Positions 9,999-21,163 of a DNA stretch of 42,307 nt are shown here, one piece after another. A model generated the notes under the pieces. That model was given only the letters and a program-made list of their open reading frames with translations. It did not search any database and had not been told where the DNA came from. Within the stretch, counting starts at the first letter, position 1. Every line of letters starts with the position of its first letter. The stretch lies in assembly GCA_020171895.1 (NCBI GenBank), contig JAIVAN010000017.1:1-42307 (forward strand), written 5' to 3'. The position numbers and the translations under genes were made by a program. Source of the DNA: Bacillus timonensis. Lineage in GTDB: Bacteria; Bacillota; Bacilli; Bacillales; Bacillaceae_L.

Positions 9999-10033
9999 AA
10001 AAAAGAAGCACGGGAACTAAATCACCGTGCTTC
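9999..10033 (-). terminator. intrinsic terminator of putP
   Basis: On the minus strand GAAGCACGG and CCGTGCTTC form a 9-bp perfect stem followed by TTTTTT, just after the putP stop. Confidence 0.92.
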
Positions 10034-10045
10034 CAGGAATCAATT

Positions 10046-11542
10046 TTATAATTTTGCTTGTTCAAACTCTTCCAGAATTTCATCTGAAGGTTTAGGTGTA
10101 ACAAGACTTACAATAACAATCGCGACAAACGCGAAAATAAATCCTGGGACTATCTCGTAAAGACTAAACGGAATGACAGCTTCTTTAATCACTTCGCCAG
10201 CTTCATCTAATTTTGGAGTAGACAACAGTTTCCATATCACGACTGTTGCTGCCCCAACAACCATACCTGCTAAAGCACCCCAACGATTCATTCTTCTCCA
10301 GAATAGAGAAAGAATAATGACAGGTCCAAAAGCAGCTCCGAATCCTGCCCAAGCATAACTTACAAGATCTAGTACTGAGCTATCTGGGTTACCTGCTAAT
10401 AAAATGGCAATTAACGCAATAACCACTACCGAAACACGGCCGACCCATACTAATTCTTTTTGCGTTGCTTCCTTCTTCAGAATCGCTTTATAGAAATCCT
10501 CAGCAACTGCACTTGATGAAACTAGTAGTTGAGAGTCAATTGTACTCATAATGGCAGCTAGAATGGCTGCTAGTAGAATACCAGAAACCCAAGGGTCAAA
10601 TAAAACTTGTGTAAATAAAATAAACACTTCTTCCCCGTCTGCTAAAGGAGAATCTGCAAAATAGGCAATTCCTGCAAAACCAGTGAAGATTGCACCTAGT
10701 AAAGCAAAGACCATCCATGTCATACCTATTAATCTAGCTTTTGGAACATCACTCTTTGAACGAAGCGCCATAAAACGCGTAATAATATGCGGTTGTCCAA
10801 AATAACCTAATCCCCAGGCTAGTAATGATATGATGCCAAGAACAGTCATGTTTGCTAAAGCATCCAAATTGGCTGGGTCTACTTGACCAACAGTTTGAAT
10901 CGTTTCATCCCAACCTCCAATTTTATTAATGGCTACAATCGGAACGACAATTAGCGCTAAGAACATTAGAATTCCTTGAATAAAGTCTGTCCAGCTAACT
11001 GCTAAAAATCCACCTAAGAACGTGTAAGAAATAATAACAATTGCACCAATCCATAAGGCTTGGTTATATGTTAAATCAAAAGAAGCTTCAAATAACTTCG
11101 CTCCTCCGACCATACCTGAGGATGTATAGAAGGTAAAAAATAGTAGAATAACAAATGCGGATATGACACGTAAAAGATTTGAACTATCTTTAAAACGATT
11201 CGCAAAGTAATCTGGTATTGTAATTGAATCATTGGCAATTTCAGTATAACTACGTAATCTCTTTGCAACAAATTGCCAGTTTAAATATGCACCAACCGCT
11301 AAACCGATCGCGATCCATATTTGGTTCATACCTCCAGATACATAAACAGCGCCAGGTAAACCTAACAATAGCCAACTACTCATATCAGAAGCTCCAGCAC
11401 TTAATGCAGCTACACCAGGTCCTAATCTTCTTCCTCCAAGAACATAATCAGATAGATTACTAGTTAATCTGTAAGCAAAGAAACCTATCCCTAACATTCC
11501 TACTAAATAAACAATAAACGTCGTTAATACGGCCGAATCCAT
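10046..11542 (-). CDS. putP: sodium/proline symporter (PutP/OpuE type)
   Basis: 498 residues of the sodium:solute symporter family, about 13 membrane helices by hydrophobicity. It imports proline with Na+ across the cytoplasmic membrane. The segment SAGASDMSSWLLLGLPGAVY matches the Na+/proline binding region of PutP. An N-terminal helix (VLTTFIVYLVGMLGIGFFAY) and a charged C-terminal tail are seen. In B. subtilis the osmoregulated homologue opuE sits next to gatC in the same place. Here rocA lies just upstream, which suggests catabolic proline uptake; osmoprotection is equally possible and the sequence alone does not decide. Its RBS AAAGGGGAG lies at the end of the small ORF 11550-11654, so translation may be coupled. 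Confidence 0.92.
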   Translation of the reverse strand: MDSAVLTTFIVYLVGMLGIGFFAYRLTSNLSDYVLGGRRLGPGVAALSAGASDMSSWLLLGLPGAVYVSGGMNQIWIAIGLAVGAYLNWQFVAKRLRSYTEIANDSITIPDYFANRFKDSSNLLRVISAFVILLFFTFYTSSGMVGGAKLFEASFDLTYNQALWIGAIVIISYTFLGGFLAVSWTDFIQGILMFLALIVVPIVAINKIGGWDETIQTVGQVDPANLDALANMTVLGIISLLAWGLGYFGQPHIITRFMALRSKSDVPKARLIGMTWMVFALLGAIFTGFAGIAYFADSPLADGEEVFILFTQVLFDPWVSGILLAAILAAIMSTIDSQLLVSSSAVAEDFYKAILKKEATQKELVWVGRVSVVVIALIAILLAGNPDSSVLDLVSYAWAGFGAAFGPVIILSLFWRRMNRWGALAGMVVGAATVVIWKLLSTPKLDEAGEVIKEAVIPFSLYEIVPGFIFAFVAIVIVSLVTPKPSDEILEEFEQAKL

Positions 11543-11549
11543 AATTAAA

Positions 11550-11654
11550 TTAATCTCCCCTTTCTGTAATCGCAGTTATCACCGATAAAAATACAGTCCC
11601 TAACATTGGAACAAGTAACCAAAACCAAGTTAATCCAGATATTGAATGTTCCAC
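11550..11654 (-). CDS. 34-residue membrane protein, probable symporter small accessory subunit
   Basis: This short frame starts at GTG 11654 with a very strong RBS (CAGGAGGTGAGG, 11 to 3 bases upstream) and ends TAA, seven bases before the putP ATG. The protein begins MEHSISGLTWFWLLVPM, has one hydrophobic helix (~8-29) and ends with charged TERGD. Short single-helix proteins encoded directly upstream of sodium:solute symporters are known as small accessory proteins in Firmicutes; that assignment is from family context, not a search. The RBS, tight spacing and helix make chance unlikely. Confidence 0.75.
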   Translation of the reverse strand: MEHSISGLTWFWLLVPMLGTVFLSVITAITERGD

Positions 11655-11974
11655 TTCCTCACCTCCTGAAAAACTCTTACACTTGTCACTCTATGCAGTG
11701 ATATACAATTTCATGTTAGTCGATTTCATCACCTCGTCTATATACACTTTTAAAAAGACGTTTATTATCGTAACATATTTAAGAAGTTAGAACATACTGA
11801 ATTATCTATTATCTAAAAGCAAATGTATTTTTATTCATATTTTTGTATCAATTAGACAGAATAACGTCTTATAGATAATATCTATTCATTAAAATTCATA
11901 AAATTAAATTGTACTTTTTGGAAAATTAGTGGAATTTTTCACTAGGATCGACCATTTAATCCTTTAAAAAACAT
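11655..11974. other. AT-rich leader/promoter region of the putP unit, no gene
   Basis: About 320 bp between the putP accessory ORF and the rocA terminator. I see no coding frame. On the minus strand TTGATA (11851-11846) and TACATT (11827-11822), 18 bp apart, could be a promoter. The perfect palindrome atagata-a-tatctat (11871-11885) and the direct repeat ttatctattatcta (11803-11816) share the TAGATAAT theme and might be an operator. These calls are weak. Confidence 0.3.
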
Positions 11975-12009
11975 AAAAAAAATCCCCTCAAATGAATGAG
12001 AGGATTTTT
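11975..12009 (-). terminator. intrinsic terminator of rocA
   Basis: On the minus strand AAATCCTCTCA...TGAGGGGATTT forms a stem with one G-T pair, followed by TTTTT, directly after the rocA stop. Confidence 0.88.
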
Positions 12010-12016
12010 ATGATTA

Positions 12017-13564
12017 TTAAAGTGTTTCAGAAGTTGTTTTTGCTTGCATGTGAAGTAATAGGTAATCAGGGCCACCAGCTTTAGAATCTGTTCCTGACAT
12101 GTTGAATCCACCAAATGGTTGGTATCCAACAATTGCACCTGTACAACCACGGTTAAAGTATAGGTTACCAACGTGGAAGTCTTCACGAGCTTGCTCAATG
12201 TGTGCGCGGTTATTTGTAATAACAGCTCCTGTTAAGCCGTATTCTGTGTTGTTTGCAATATCAATTGCATGGTTAAAGTCTTTTGCTTTACAGAATGCTA
12301 CAACAGGTCCGAAGATTTCTTCTTTCATGATTCGAGCATTTTCATCAACATCAGCAAAGATTGTCGGTTGAATGAACCAACCTTTCGAATCATCTCCTTC
12401 GCCGCCATGCATTAACTTACCTTCTTGTTTTCCAATCTCAACGTAGCTCATAATTTTATCATAAGCACCTTGATCATTTACTGGACCCATGAACGTTGAT
12501 TGATCCTCTGGGTTACCAACTGTTAGTTTCTTTGTTAATTCTACAACACGGTCTAGCACTTGGTCATATACATCCTCAAGCACAACTGCTCTTGAACATG
12601 CTGAACATTTTTGACCTGAGAAGCCGAAAGCAGAAGCAACAATCGATTGTGCAGCAAGTTCAAGATCTGCCTCTTTATCTACAACAATTGTATCTTTTCC
12701 ACCCATTTCAGCAATCACACGCTTCAACCAGATTTGGCCTTCGTTTAGTTTCGAAGCACGCTCATAAATGCGTAATCCTACATCACGAGAACCTGTAAAG
12801 CTAATAAAACGAGTACGAGGGTGATCAACAAGATAGTCTCCAACCTCTGCTCCACTTCCTGGTACGAAGTTAACAACACCTGCAGGAAGACCAGCTTCTT
12901 CTAATACTTCCATGAATTTTGCTGCAACTACTGGAGTTGTACTAGCTGGCTTTAATAATACTGTATTACCAGACACTAAAGCCGCAGTTGTCATCCCAGC
13001 CATAATTGCGAATGCAAAGTTCCAAGGTGAAATGATGACACCTACACCAAGTGGTATGTAATTGTAACGATTGTATTCAATTGGACGGCTTTCTACTGGC
13101 ATACCGTCTTTTAATTTAAGCATTTGACGAGCATAATACTCCATGAAGTCGATTGCTTCAGCTGTATCAGCATCCGCTTCCTTCCATGGCTTACCTGCTT
13201 CTTTTGTAAGAATTGCAGAGAATTCATGCTTACGACGACGGACAATTGCAGCAGCACGGAACAGAATATCTGCTCTCATTTCTGGCTTAGTCTTGCGCCA
13301 TGTCTGGAATGTTTTATCAGCAACTTGCATTGCTTTTTCTGCAAGCTCACGGTTCGCCTTTGATACACGCCCTACGATTTCTTCACGGTTAGAAGGATTC
13401 ACAGACACAATTTTCTCTTCTGTAGAAATACGCTCTCCACCAATAATTAAATCATAATCGTTTCCAAGGTATGACTCAACTGTTGCAAGACCTGCTTCAT
13501 AAGCTTTCTTGTTTTCCTCAACAGTAAAATCTGTAAATGGTTCATGTTTGTATGGTACTACCAT
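12017..13564 (-). CDS. rocA: L-glutamate gamma-semialdehyde (1-pyrroline-5-carboxylate) dehydrogenase
   Basis: 515 residues from the chosen start, the length of B. subtilis RocA. It oxidises glutamate semialdehyde/P5C to glutamate with NAD+, the last step of proline and arginine breakdown. Aldehyde-dehydrogenase features are present: SPWNFAFAI cofactor motif, FTGSRDVG, the catalytic glutamate in VIAEMGGKD and the catalytic cysteine in [10 protein letters not shown] (around residue 300). The frame extends seven codons upstream, but ATG 13564 ([10 protein letters not shown], conserved in RocA) has the RBS AAAGGGAGG at the right distance, whereas the upstream ATG has none. The neighbour putP supplies proline; no proline dehydrogenase gene is in this window. 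A promoter and a cre-like site lie upstream. Confidence 0.95.
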   Translation of the reverse strand: MVVPYKHEPFTDFTVEENKKAYEAGLATVESYLGNDYDLIIGGERISTEEKIVSVNPSNREEIVGRVSKANRELAEKAMQVADKTFQTWRKTKPEMRADILFRAAAIVRRRKHEFSAILTKEAGKPWKEADADTAEAIDFMEYYARQMLKLKDGMPVESRPIEYNRYNYIPLGVGVIISPWNFAFAIMAGMTTAALVSGNTVLLKPASTTPVVAAKFMEVLEEAGLPAGVVNFVPGSGAEVGDYLVDHPRTRFISFTGSRDVGLRIYERASKLNEGQIWLKRVIAEMGGKDTIVVDKEADLELAAQSIVASAFGFSGQKCSACSRAVVLEDVYDQVLDRVVELTKKLTVGNPEDQSTFMGPVNDQGAYDKIMSYVEIGKQEGKLMHGGEGDDSKGWFIQPTIFADVDENARIMKEEIFGPVVAFCKAKDFNHAIDIANNTEYGLTGAVITNNRAHIEQAREDFHVGNLYFNRGCTGAIVGYQPFGGFNMSGTDSKAGGPDYLLLHMQAKTTSETL

Positions 13565-13587
13565 TCTACTTCGCCTCCCTTTCATCT

Positions 13588-13602
13588 TAAAAGCGTTTAC
13601 AT
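13588..13602 (-). promoter_or_regulatory. candidate CcpA cre site in the rocA leader
   Basis: Minus-strand ATGTAAACGCTTTTA matches the cre consensus WTGNAANCGNWNNCW at all but one fixed position. It lies between the predicted transcription start and the rocA RBS, a position that would allow repression by preferred carbon sources. Confidence 0.5.
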
Positions 13603-13621
13603 TTGATAATCTACAACCTAC

Positions 13622-13650
13622 ATTCTACTAGATAAACTGCACTTCTTCAA
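13622..13650 (-). promoter_or_regulatory. probable sigma-A promoter of rocA
   Basis: On the minus strand TTGAAG (13650-13645), 17 bp, TAGAAT (13627-13622). Predicted start is about 50 bases before the ATG. I found no -24/-12 sigma-54 element, unlike B. subtilis rocABC. Confidence 0.55.
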
Positions 13651-13710
13651 ACGTTGAGCTAATTGTCGTAATATTTTAACTTCGAGAGCTGACTTCTTTA
13701 AGAAAACAAC

Positions 13711-13955
13711 AAAAGAGGTTGTGACAAAAGTAGTTTAACTAAATAGAAACTAAAACAATGATTTTAGGTGTAGTTAACCCGCTCCTGAAATATACTTCGC
13801 TTTCCGCGGGAAGCTGGCAAGCCTCCTCGTGCTACGCACTGCGGGGTCTAGCCGTTGCTTTTCATCCCGCAGGAGTCTACGTATATTTCATCCGCTAAGC
13901 TATTATTTTGTTCAGAGTTTTAGTTAAATAATTAAGTTATGTCCCAGCCTCTTTT
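13711..13955. repeat. MITE-like palindromic element, ~245 bp
   Basis: The ends are an imperfect inverted repeat: aaaagaggttgtgaca at the left and tgtcccagcctctttt at the right. Inside, tgaaatatac (13786-13795) and gtatatttca (13881-13890) are a perfect inverted pair enclosing a GC-rich core with cgctttccgcggg and catcccgcagg. No transposase or coding frame is seen. It fills the gap between rocA and camS and may also end camS transcription. The core resembles, in composition and cgctttccgcgg arms, the repeats at 6.2, 20.6 and 37.6 kb but has different ends. Confidence 0.65.
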
Positions 13956-13964
13956 AGAAAAGTT

Positions 13965-15182
13965 TTAATTATAAATATGAACAAATGGCTTTTCTTGCCC
14001 AGTTTCTCTTATGATTAGACTTTCAGGTCCCTTATCTGAAGAAATATAGACCTGTAAATTAATATAATTCGGGAACTGATCCATCACAAGACCCGTTACG
14101 TATTGGGTAAAGCCAATGACTTCAGCCTTCCCATAAAATTGCATCGGAATATCTATCGTTAATTCACGTAGCTCCTCATTTACATAAAAGCCTCTTCCGA
14201 TCACACCTGTGTAATTTGGAAAGAATTCATCAATGTCAGTAATGAAATTCGAGAACATGAGTGAATCTTCTCGGTAGTCTTCAGAAGCTTTTGAAGATGG
14301 AAAGAAGTAATATTCTTCATCGACCACTTCCCAGTCATCAATATTTTTACTCTCCTCATCAACGTATGTTTTTGCAAAGAAAGATCCTGGAGCAATTGAT
14401 GAAATATCCTCCTGTTTAAACAGGGCAATTGTAATCGGTACTTTTTCAAGTCCCTTTATACGTCTAACTCGGTTTAATACTTCCTCGGCAATCCGTTTCC
14501 CCTCTTTCTCAATTTCTTCTTGAGGGATTTTCGTTTCACGCGGATACCCCATTAAAGTGTCTGGTAAATTATAATAATGAACAGAGTTCAGTGCAATCCC
14601 TAGCACTACACCTCCTAATTGAACTTTATCATCTTTATTTTTCACTAAGTAATTGTGCTCTAAAATATGCGCTAAATAGATAGGACTTTTACTCATTTCA
14701 TTCTCATAATTACCTTCTTCGTAAGTTTGATCAACTAAGCCTTCAAGAACTTCGCTGGAATCAAATGGTGGATTTAAACCAACATTTTCAGATTCCTCTT
14801 TTTTTGCTGCAGCTAATTGCTTTTCGGTCAGTTTTCGTGACAACCAGCCTTGAATTGTTTTTTTGCTAATATATTGACCTTCTTGATAATAATATTTGTC
14901 TGCTGAAAATGAGTCTTGGGCAATGCGCATTAGTCCCATCTCAAACTCATCGATGTCTAGTCGCGTGTTTAAGTTCGCCGCAACAAGACCTCGTGCTTCC
15001 CCAGGTTTGAATGGTAATATCGTTCGATAATATGACTCAGAAATATTGTATTTAGGAATGATTGCTTTTTCATTCGAATCATTCGTTTCTTGTACAATTT
15101 CTTCCTCATCCTTATCAAACGAAGGGGCACACCCAGACAGCAGGACAGCAAACGAGAGTCCTACTATAAGTAGTTTTTTCAA
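13965..15182 (-). CDS. camS: CamS-family lipoprotein (YerH)
   Basis: About 405 residues. A signal peptide ends in the lipobox LLSGC (cysteine ~18), so the mature protein should be lipid-anchored outside the membrane. The rest matches the CamS sex-pheromone precursor family in layout; in staphylococci and enterococci peptides from the signal region act as pheromones, while the Bacillus role is unknown. The start is uncertain: a GTG at 15191 overlaps the RBS AGAGGTGG, so I prefer TTG at 15182, which gives a classic KKLL signal start. It closely follows ligA (12 bp), as in B. subtilis, and is the end of the pcrB-pcrA-ligA-camS run. Confidence 0.88.
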   Translation of the reverse strand: MKKLLIVGLSFAVLLSGCAPSFDKDEEEIVQETNDSNEKAIIPKYNISESYYRTILPFKPGEARGLVAANLNTRLDIDEFEMGLMRIAQDSFSADKYYYQEGQYISKKTIQGWLSRKLTEKQLAAAKKEESENVGLNPPFDSSEVLEGLVDQTYEEGNYENEMSKSPIYLAHILEHNYLVKNKDDKVQLGGVVLGIALNSVHYYNLPDTLMGYPRETKIPQEEIEKEGKRIAEEVLNRVRRIKGLEKVPITIALFKQEDISSIAPGSFFAKTYVDEESKNIDDWEVVDEEYYFFPSSKASEDYREDSLMFSNFITDIDEFFPNYTGVIGRGFYVNEELRELTIDIPMQFYGKAEVIGFTQYVTGLVMDQFPNYINLQVYISSDKGPESLIIRETGQEKPFVHIYN

Positions 15183-15194
15183 ACTAGCCACCTC

Positions 15195-17225
<2,031 letters not shown>

Positions 17226-17240
17226 TCATGAACTTTATGG

Positions 17241-19454
17241 TTAAACCTTTGAGATTGGTGCAAATTTTGCTAGCAATCGCTTAATTCCTGTAGGTTTAGG
17301 GAAAGCGATGTCCAATTCTTTGGAATCACCTTCTCCTTTTACGCTAACAACTGTACCAATGCCCCATTTTTTATGCTCTGCTTTGTCACCGACGTACCAA
17401 TCTAGCTCATCTCCACCTGTAGAGGTAAGTGATGGTCTTGAGAATACTCGTCTTTGTTCCGTTCTTCTTGCAGCTGCAAAAGGCGCTTCAGACTTACGCT
17501 CTTTCTCATTTAAGTTGTCGAGAAGTTCCTCTGGAATTTCGCCAATAAATCGAGAAACAGGGTTTATATTTGTACGACCAAATAACGTTCTCATTTGAGC
17601 ATTTGAAATAAATAACTCCTCTTCTGCACGTGTAATCCCAACGTAAGCGAGTCTCCGTTCCTCTTCCATTTCCGCTTCTTCCATAAGTGAACGGCTATGT
17701 GGGAAGACACCTTCTTCTAGCCCCATTAGAAATACAACAGGAAACTCTAGACCTTTCGCTGCATGTAGCGTCATTAATACGACAGCATTATTTTTATCGT
17801 TCTCATCTTCGTCAAGTTTATCAATATCTGCTACTAACGCTAAGTCAGTTAAGAAGGCAACTAAACTTTTATCATCGTTTGATTCTTCAAAGTTTTTCGT
17901 AACGGAAAGAAACTCGTCAATATTCTCTAACCGACTTTGTGCTTCTAGTGTCTTTTCACTTTTTAACATCTCGCGGTAGCCCGTTTTATCCAATACCTCT
18001 TCAACAAGTTCAGTTACAGAAAGATATTCCTGCATACTGCCCCAATGACGAATGTGATCTCGGAAGTCTTTAATCGCATTCGTAATTCTTCCACTAAGAC
18101 CAATTTGCTCGATTTCTTGAAGCGCTTGATACATGGATATGTCTTGAGAAATCGCATAGTTTGCAATTTTATCAACAGAGGTTGCACCAACACCTCTTTT
18201 TGGAACGTTAATGACCCGTGTTAAGCTAATGTCATCATCAGGGTTCGCAATCAACCTTAAATAAGCCAGAATATCTTTAATCTCTTTACGATCGTAGAAC
18301 TTTATTCCCCCAACGATTGTGTAATTAATATTGGATTTTAGTAAAATTTCCTCCATTACACGGGACTGGGCATTTGTACGATAAAGTATCGCAAAGTCAG
18401 CATAATTACGTTTACCACTTTCAACAAGTTCCTTGATTTTCCCCGCAACAAACTGACCTTCCATCGATTCACTGTCAGCACGATAATAAGAAATTTTGTT
18501 TCCTTCATCATTTTCAGTCCAAAGGTTTTTAGCTTTTCGATTCATGTTATTTTCAATCACTTCATTTGCGGCACGAAGGATTGTTTTTGTTGACCGATAA
18601 TTTTGTTCGAGCAGGATGACACTCGCATTAGGATAGTCTTTTTCAAATGAAAGGATGTTTGAAATATCTGCACCACGCCAGCGATAAATGGATTGATCAG
18701 AATCCCCTACGACACATAGATTTTTGAAGCGTGATGCAAGTAGTTTTACTAATGTATATTGAGCCCGGTTCGTATCTTGATACTCATCAACGTGAATATA
18801 TTGAAATTTCCGTTGGTAATATTCCAACACCTCAGGTACTCGATTGAACAATTGAATGGTCGTCATAATAAGATCATCAAAGTCTAGCGCTTGATTTTTA
18901 CGTAACCGTTTTTGATACTCGGTATACACATCACTTGCGACTTGATCATACATACCACCAGCAGTTTTAGCATATTCTTCAGCTGTAATTAGCTCATTTT
19001 TCGCACTACTAATGGCTCCTAAAATACTTCTTGGATCAAATTTTTTCGGATCTATGTTTTTTTCTTTTAGGATATTTTTGATCACCGAAAGCTGGTCCGT
19101 CGTATCTAAAATGGAAAAATTTCGATTGATGCCAATTCGATCAATGTCTCTTCTAAGTATACGCACACACATCGAGTGGAACGTAGAAATCCAAATTTCA
19201 TCTGCAGCAGACCCAAGGATTGCTTGAATACGCTCCTTCATTTCACGAGCAGCTTTATTTGTAAAGGTAATCGCTAAAATATTCCATGGTGCTACTTCTT
19301 TTTCAACCATTAAATAAGCAATTCGATGAGTAAGTACTCTTGTTTTACCACTTCCTGCACCGGCCATAATTAATAAAGGACCATCAGTTGCTTTTACAGC
19401 TTGCTGTTGCTCTTGATTGAGTCCAGACAATAATCGTTCACTAATAAATTGCAT
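17241..19454 (-). CDS. pcrA: ATP-dependent DNA helicase PcrA
   Basis: 737 residues of superfamily 1A (UvrD/Rep). A 3'-5' helicase needed for rolling-circle plasmid replication, repair and clearing of RNA polymerase. Walker A is GAGSGKT at 32-38, Walker B is VDEYQDTN, and other motifs are [22 protein letters not shown] and [11 protein letters not shown]. The C-terminal ~50 residues ([18 protein letters not shown]) are the Tudor-like RNA-polymerase-interacting domain. RBS AGGGCGGTG. It lies between pcrB and ligA as in B. subtilis. Confidence 0.97.
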   Translation of the reverse strand: MQFISERLLSGLNQEQQQAVKATDGPLLIMAGAGSGKTRVLTHRIAYLMVEKEVAPWNILAITFTNKAAREMKERIQAILGSAADEIWISTFHSMCVRILRRDIDRIGINRNFSILDTTDQLSVIKNILKEKNIDPKKFDPRSILGAISSAKNELITAEEYAKTAGGMYDQVASDVYTEYQKRLRKNQALDFDDLIMTTIQLFNRVPEVLEYYQRKFQYIHVDEYQDTNRAQYTLVKLLASRFKNLCVVGDSDQSIYRWRGADISNILSFEKDYPNASVILLEQNYRSTKTILRAANEVIENNMNRKAKNLWTENDEGNKISYYRADSESMEGQFVAGKIKELVESGKRNYADFAILYRTNAQSRVMEEILLKSNINYTIVGGIKFYDRKEIKDILAYLRLIANPDDDISLTRVINVPKRGVGATSVDKIANYAISQDISMYQALQEIEQIGLSGRITNAIKDFRDHIRHWGSMQEYLSVTELVEEVLDKTGYREMLKSEKTLEAQSRLENIDEFLSVTKNFEESNDDKSLVAFLTDLALVADIDKLDEDENDKNNAVVLMTLHAAKGLEFPVVFLMGLEEGVFPHSRSLMEEAEMEEERRLAYVGITRAEEELFISNAQMRTLFGRTNINPVSRFIGEIPEELLDNLNEKERKSEAPFAAARRTEQRRVFSRPSLTSTGGDELDWYVGDKAEHKKWGIGTVVSVKGEGDSKELDIAFPKPTGIKRLLAKFAPISKV

Positions 19455-19553
19455 GTTTTAAAACACCGCCCTACACTTTTTTCACTTTAACGTCCAATCA
19501 CAAAAATAAAAACATATGTTCTTATTATACTATATTTACATCGCTATAACAAT

Positions 19554-20240
19554 TTAACCTTTAACAGCTTGTACTGTTTTAAGAGCACGATTCAAGTCAT
19601 CATAAATGATATTCCCGACAACTACTGTATCTGCAATTTCAGCCATTTCACGAGCCTGTATTTCGTCTCTAATGCCACCACCATAAAACAGCCTTGTCGT
19701 CGATAAAACCTCTTTCACACTTTGAACAATGGTTTTATCTCCATAGGTTCCACTGTACTCAAGGTAAAAGATCGGCAAATGAAACATTTTCTCGGCCATT
19801 CTTGCATATGCCACAACATCATCTTTTGAAAGGTCCGTATTTGCCTCCGTCAAATGAGCTGCTTTACACTCTCGGTTTAAGATGCAATAGCCTTCAACTA
19901 GAATTTCATCCCAGTTCATCATATCGCCGTATTCCTTCACTGCCTCATGATGTAAAGAGGTTACCCAATCTACCTTAGAACTATTTAACACGGTCGGTAT
20001 AAAATAAAAGTCGAACCCCGGTGTAACAGAATCAACTGTTGAAACCTCTAACACACAAGGAACTGTATATCGTCTTATTCTTGCCATTAAATCTAGAACA
20101 TTATCAACTGAAATACCATCACTGCCACCTACAATAATTGCATCTGTACCTGATTCACAAATTTGTTCTAAATGCTCGTCGCTTATCTCTTTATTCGGAT
20201 CAAGCTTAAACAAATGTCTCCACTCATTATAATCGTACAT
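19554..20240 (-). CDS. pcrB: heptaprenylglyceryl phosphate synthase PcrB
   Basis: 228 residues from the chosen ATG, identical in length to B. subtilis PcrB. A TIM-barrel enzyme that joins heptaprenyl diphosphate to glycerol-1-phosphate, an archaeal-type ether lipid step. Seen: [14 protein letters not shown] at the N-terminus, [20 protein letters not shown] and the phosphate-binding GGGIR near the C-terminus. The open frame extends 18 codons upstream, but ATG 20240 follows GGAGTGGAGG and matches the family start. It has its own extended -10 promoter. Confidence 0.94.
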   Translation of the reverse strand: MYDYNEWRHLFKLDPNKEISDEHLEQICESGTDAIIVGGSDGISVDNVLDLMARIRRYTVPCVLEVSTVDSVTPGFDFYFIPTVLNSSKVDWVTSLHHEAVKEYGDMMNWDEILVEGYCILNRECKAAHLTEANTDLSKDDVVAYARMAEKMFHLPIFYLEYSGTYGDKTIVQSVKEVLSTTRLFYGGGIRDEIQAREMAEIADTVVVGNIIYDDLNRALKTVQAVKG

Positions 20241-20277
20241 GGGGAAACCTCCACTCCATTCTAAATTCCATTTTCTC

Positions 20278-20287
20278 ATTATACCAA
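20278..20287 (-). promoter_or_regulatory. extended -10 promoter of pcrB-pcrA-ligA
   Basis: Minus strand TTTGGTATAAT: a perfect TATAAT (20283-20278) preceded by the TGn extension. No good -35 is present, which an extended -10 can tolerate. Predicted start about 30 bases before the pcrB ATG. Confidence 0.6.
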
Positions 20288-20412
20288 ATCTCAACCGGTG
20301 CTAGAAACAATCTATAAAAACTTAAATTTTCAAATACCCTCTTGTGTAAAGATGGATATTGTCTAGACTAATGTACGCTTTAGAAAGTTTGAAACTCATA
20401 TTTGATCATATT

Positions 20413-20521
20413 TTAGTTCAAGTGGCAGCCTACGAAAAGCGAGGTTCCTGCAACAAAGATTAACAACCCATGTTGTTCAGTGTAATGAATTGTATTTTAT
20501 GGGATAGACCATCATGCATAT
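20413..20521. repeat. truncated copy of the dispersed structured repeat
   Basis: Only the right half is present: ttcaagtggcagcctacg, then aaaagcgaggttcctgcaac, aaagattaacaac and the ...gttcagtgt...tattttatggg tail. It leads directly into a full unit, as in the array at 6.1 kb. No gene is seen in 20241-20824. Confidence 0.65.
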
Positions 20522-20753
20522 TGCACCATGGAGGATGGAAATGTGAACTGGATTTTTGCGCTTATTGAATGTTGGCTTTTAAGTAATTCATGCGTGTGAA
20601 CCGAAGTGGAAGGACCGAGACTCCTGCGGGAGATGCGCTGGACTGGAGACCCCACAGGCGAAGCCGAGGAGGCTCCAGGAGCGCCCCGCGGAAAGCGAGA
20701 GTCCTGCAACGAAGGTGAACACCCAAAGTTCAGCGTAGTATTTTCAGGGTATA
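20522..20753. repeat. full copy of the dispersed structured repeat
   Basis: It starts tgcaccatggagg and its core 20593-20723 runs from cgtgtgaacc to ggtgaacacc, with arms gactcctgcggg and ccccgcggaaagcgag. It ends ttttcagggta, adjacent to the T-run side of the yerC terminator. Non-coding. Confidence 0.75.
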
Positions 20754-20760
20754 CAAAAAG

Positions 20761-20786
20761 AAAAACCCGCTAATAAGCGAGTTTTC
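20761..20786 (-). terminator. intrinsic terminator of yerA-yerB-yerC
   Basis: On the minus strand AACTCGC-TTATTA-GCGGGTT plus TTT forms a compact stem (one G-T pair) 38 bp after the yerC stop. Confidence 0.85.
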
Positions 20787-20824
20787 AATTACATATTCTT
20801 ATCAAAGCTATTTTCATCTAAAAC

Positions 20825-21139
20825 TTATGGCTTTTCAACCGTCTCTTCATTTTCCTTAATACGATCTAACGCCATTTCATATGCATCATTCCCGTAGTTT
20901 AAACAACGCTTCACACGTGAAATCGTAGCAGTACTAGCACCCGTTTCTGTTTCAATCTTGTGATACGTAAACCCACTTTGCAGCATTCTTGCTACCTCAA
21001 GTCGTTGAGCCAAAGATTGAATCTCATTAACCGTGCAAAGATCATCAAAAAAACGATAACATTCTTCTAAATCTTTTAAAGAAAGAACCGCGTTAAATAA
21101 TTGATCTAATTCTTTCCCACGCAATTTATTGATTTGCAT
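20825..21139 (-). CDS. yerC: YerC/YecD family TrpR-like DNA-binding protein
   Basis: 104 residues with a Trp-repressor-like helix-turn-helix. The segment AQRLEVARMLQSGFTYHKIETETGASTATISRVKRCL (written here in parts: AQRLEVARMLQSG, TYHKIETETGAS, TATISRVKRCL) at ~40-80 is the family hallmark. The regulated genes are not known to me; it is not assumed to bind tryptophan. It is 24 bp after yerB and followed by a terminator, so it is likely the last gene of yerA-yerB-yerC. Confidence 0.9.
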   Translation of the reverse strand: MQINKLRGKELDQLFNAVLSLKDLEECYRFFDDLCTVNEIQSLAQRLEVARMLQSGFTYHKIETETGASTATISRVKRCLNYGNDAYEMALDRIKENEETVEKP

Positions 21140-21163
21140 AAGCTTATCTCCTTTAATTATAAA

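Noticed and set aside
11913-11927. CodY-box-like sequence actttttggaaaatt
   Set aside because: Three mismatches to AATTTTCWGAAAATT in very AT-rich DNA are easily reached by chance.
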